Assembly: GCA_030180075.1 (NCBI GenBank)
Contig: JASNJN010000720.1
Span: 1-20,140 of the forward strand
DNA: 20,140 nt
Origin: Mikrocytos mackini
Taxonomy: Eukaryota > Endomyxa > Ascetosporea > Mikrocytida > Mikrocytiidae
Direction of reading: 5' to 3'
How positions within the stretch are numbered: the first letter of the stretch is position 1; each line of letters starts with the position of its first letter. Shown here piece by piece: positions 18,186 to 20,140 of this stretch. The notes under the pieces were generated by a model. That model was not told the DNA's origin, made no database searches, and saw only the letters and a list, made by a program, of their open reading frames with translations. The translations under genes were made by a program, and so were the position numbers.

Positions 18186-19048
18186 TAGAGTTTGCAATTG
18201 CGAATGCGAATGTTCGAGTATTCGAAGGTTTTTGGCGTGTAAACGAATGTTATTCGGAAAACGAACATTCGACTGTTTTCAAACACAAATTCCTGTGTAA
18301 TAAATAGGCATATAATGATTGTAACAAATATATTATTATTAAGCCATTATCTGTTGATTATAAATATTTATATTTAATTTTTAATATTTGAATTCATGTA
18401 AGGTGCTGATTGTTGTTGGAGTATTCATTCCCGGGAAATGGCCTTTTAAAATAAAATTACATGTTTTAGGACATGTTTAACGGGAAATTGCCTGGGGAAG
18501 CTTCTAGAATTCTTGAAATTTTTTGACATGAATGTCCAGATCCCTGGTATAGTTTTCCCGACTTTTGGAAATTGTGAACTTTATCTATAGATTATGTCGT
18601 CAAAGACGGCCTAAGGCATTGAAGTTTAAGGAAGTATACAAATTTACTATTCTTTAGATATAATGTTTTTATATGTTGATTATATTAAGAAAATGAAAAA
18701 CAATAAAAAAGTGGTGGGGAAAAGAAATAAGTATAAAATCATCATAACTTTTATTAATTCTGATTAAATTCCTGAATATAATCCATAGATATTTGTGCAA
18801 TACAGTATTATTTGCATATAAATGTGTGTCTTCCATTCAATTTCAACCATTTGCGTTGATAGTTTGGTTATCGTTACTCTTTTGGGGGTAAAATCAAGCT
18901 CGGGATCCCATTTCTAATATGAAATATAATCCGTATAAAGAAAATACATATAATCTAAAAAACATTGTATAATGAAAAATCAATCGAACATTCGACGAAT
19001 GTACCGTTATTCGACTGATTTCAGACCAATCGAATATTGCAAACTCTA
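18186..19048. mobile_element. hAT-like non-autonomous element with CGAATGTTCG subterminal repeats (863 bp)
   Basis: Termini TAGAGTTTGCAAT and ATTGCAAACTCTA are 13-bp inverted repeats, flanked by the perfect 8-bp duplication GCCATAAG (18178-18185 and 19049-19056). An 8-bp duplication with TAG-type ends fits hAT. Both ends carry several GAATGTTCG/CGAACATTCG units (left to about 18275, right about 18985-19035), a layout known for transposase-binding subterminal repeats. The inside has GGGAAATGGCC and GGGAAATTGCC motifs and no credible gene. No sequence is shared with the MITEs at 8352 and 10860. Confidence 0.88.
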
Positions 19049-19056
19049 GCCATAAG
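19049..19056. repeat. Right 8-bp target duplication (GCCATAAG)
   Basis: Exact match to 18178-18185, directly after the terminal ACTCTA. Confidence 0.9.
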
Positions 19057-20140
19057 TATATAAGTTTTATTTGTGAATATTGAATCTCGTATGTTAAAAC
19101 AATTATAAACATATTTTTCATGAATACATGAATATTATTCTTCAACATGGACACATATTTAAACAAAAATATTCCGCCCCTAAATAATCAAATTTTTTTG
19201 AGATTTATATCCTCTAGAAATAAATGATATACAATATGTATGATTTTACATAGTCACACCAAATTAATATTTAACAGAATATATTATAAGTTTAGAAAAA
19301 ATCCATCTATAGTTTTTTTATGTTGCAAACAAATCTAAAGAGATTAAAAATTAATGATTTTCATGTTATGTTTTAAAAAGTATAACCGTGCCTAAACAAT
19401 ATTCAATGCACTAATAATAACCATCACGGCAATTAAGAATGTTTTAGATATATTTTAATTTTTATATCCTGAAACGGTTATGATTAATAGCAGAGCATAC
19501 TCATAAAAAATCCTACCAGACTTTTATTCTATTAAATTGGACAATCAAGTGTTAGTTCGGCTAGAAGTTATTTTTAAGATTCGTAGAAATTTTAGAAATA
19601 ATTGTTTGATTATCTTCTAATTAAGTTATTTATTTTATTGAAATTCCTTGACCAATTAAATTGCCAAATTAAGTAAATATTAAGAAATTTTCTAAATGTC
19701 GGCAATGCACGTTCATAATGTAGTAAGAATTTTGGAATCATTCAATTTTAATGCTAAAACTCTTTTTAAGGATAATTGTCAACCAATAAACATACAAATA
19801 ATAAAAAATTTATATTAATATATTTTATATGTTCATCCAAACCTCATATTTCTCTACCGTTTTTAAATAGTTTCACATGTAACGATAACACGCTTAATAC
19901 GATGCCCAAAAATTCGACGATACCCATCGTTATAACGCAAGTTCACTGTATAAACATCATAAAAATTAAATTTCAGTACAAACTAAGTTAATCAATATTT
20001 TATTTACCAAAATTTATATGTAATTATATCTTAATTGATAGATCTTGAGTTCGTTTATTTTATAATAAAATTTATTTCGAAAAACAAGCCGAAATATTAG
20101 GTTGGGATGAACATATAAAATATATTAATATAAATTTTTT
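19057..20140. other. AT-rich DNA with no recognisable feature
   Basis: Only short AT-biased open frames, none resembling a protein family. No inverted-repeat ends, RNA gene or tandem array seen. Confidence 0.5.

Noticed and set aside
18894-19166. 90-codon - strand frame
   Set aside because: Crosses the border of the hAT-like element and its target duplication; no family resemblance.
19776-19991. 71-codon + strand frame
   Set aside because: AT-biased composition, no motif, no neighbouring signal.

Overview
The window is AT-rich, non-prokaryotic DNA built almost entirely of transposable elements nested in one another. The element types are a restriction-like-endonuclease LINE of R2/R4 type, Mutator-like elements (MULEs), a Helitron, hAT-type MITEs, pogo/Tigger-like MITEs and a scrap of LTR-type integrase. 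Together they indicate an invertebrate animal nuclear genome with low GC. The sequence does not settle the species. I see no host gene, tRNA, rRNA or CRISPR.

Layout. (1) 129-1322 and 6390-7240 are two halves of one R2/R4-like non-LTR retrotransposon on the + strand, with reverse transcriptase, zinc knuckle and endonuclease. It is already broken by a frameshift. (2) It was split by a 5.06-kb MULE (1323-6383) with about 166-bp inverted repeats that differ by a single base, and one intact 836-codon transposase gene on the - strand. This is the youngest and best preserved element and may still be active. (3) 7241-8043 holds the LINE tail and an integrase C-terminal remnant. (4) 8066-9034 (- strand) is the N-terminal part of a second, diverged MULE transposase, split by a 403-bp hAT MITE. 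(5) 9431-9540 is the end of a pogo-like element. Directly against it, 9541-10246 (+ strand) carries the C-terminal part of a MULE transposase with SWIM and PHD-like zinc fingers. (6) 10317-11335 is a pogo-like MITE with TA duplications, itself interrupted by a second hAT MITE of the same family (10860-11272). (7) 11338-13630 has no recognisable gene. (8) 13667-17841 (- strand) is a decayed Helitron Rep-helicase gene, readable through at least five frameshifts and one in-frame stop. (9) 18186-19048 is a third hAT-like element, of another family, with perfect 8-bp target duplications. (10) The rest is AT-rich DNA without recognisable content.

How the parts relate. Nothing here forms a host pathway. 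The nesting gives a relative order of events: LINE insertion and decay, then MULE insertion; pogo MITE insertion, then hAT MITE insertion; second MULE, then hAT MITE. Removing the young MULE plus one copy of its 6-bp repeat, or the hAT MITE at 8352 plus one copy of its 8-bp repeat, brings the interrupted reading frames back into register. This supports the mapped borders.
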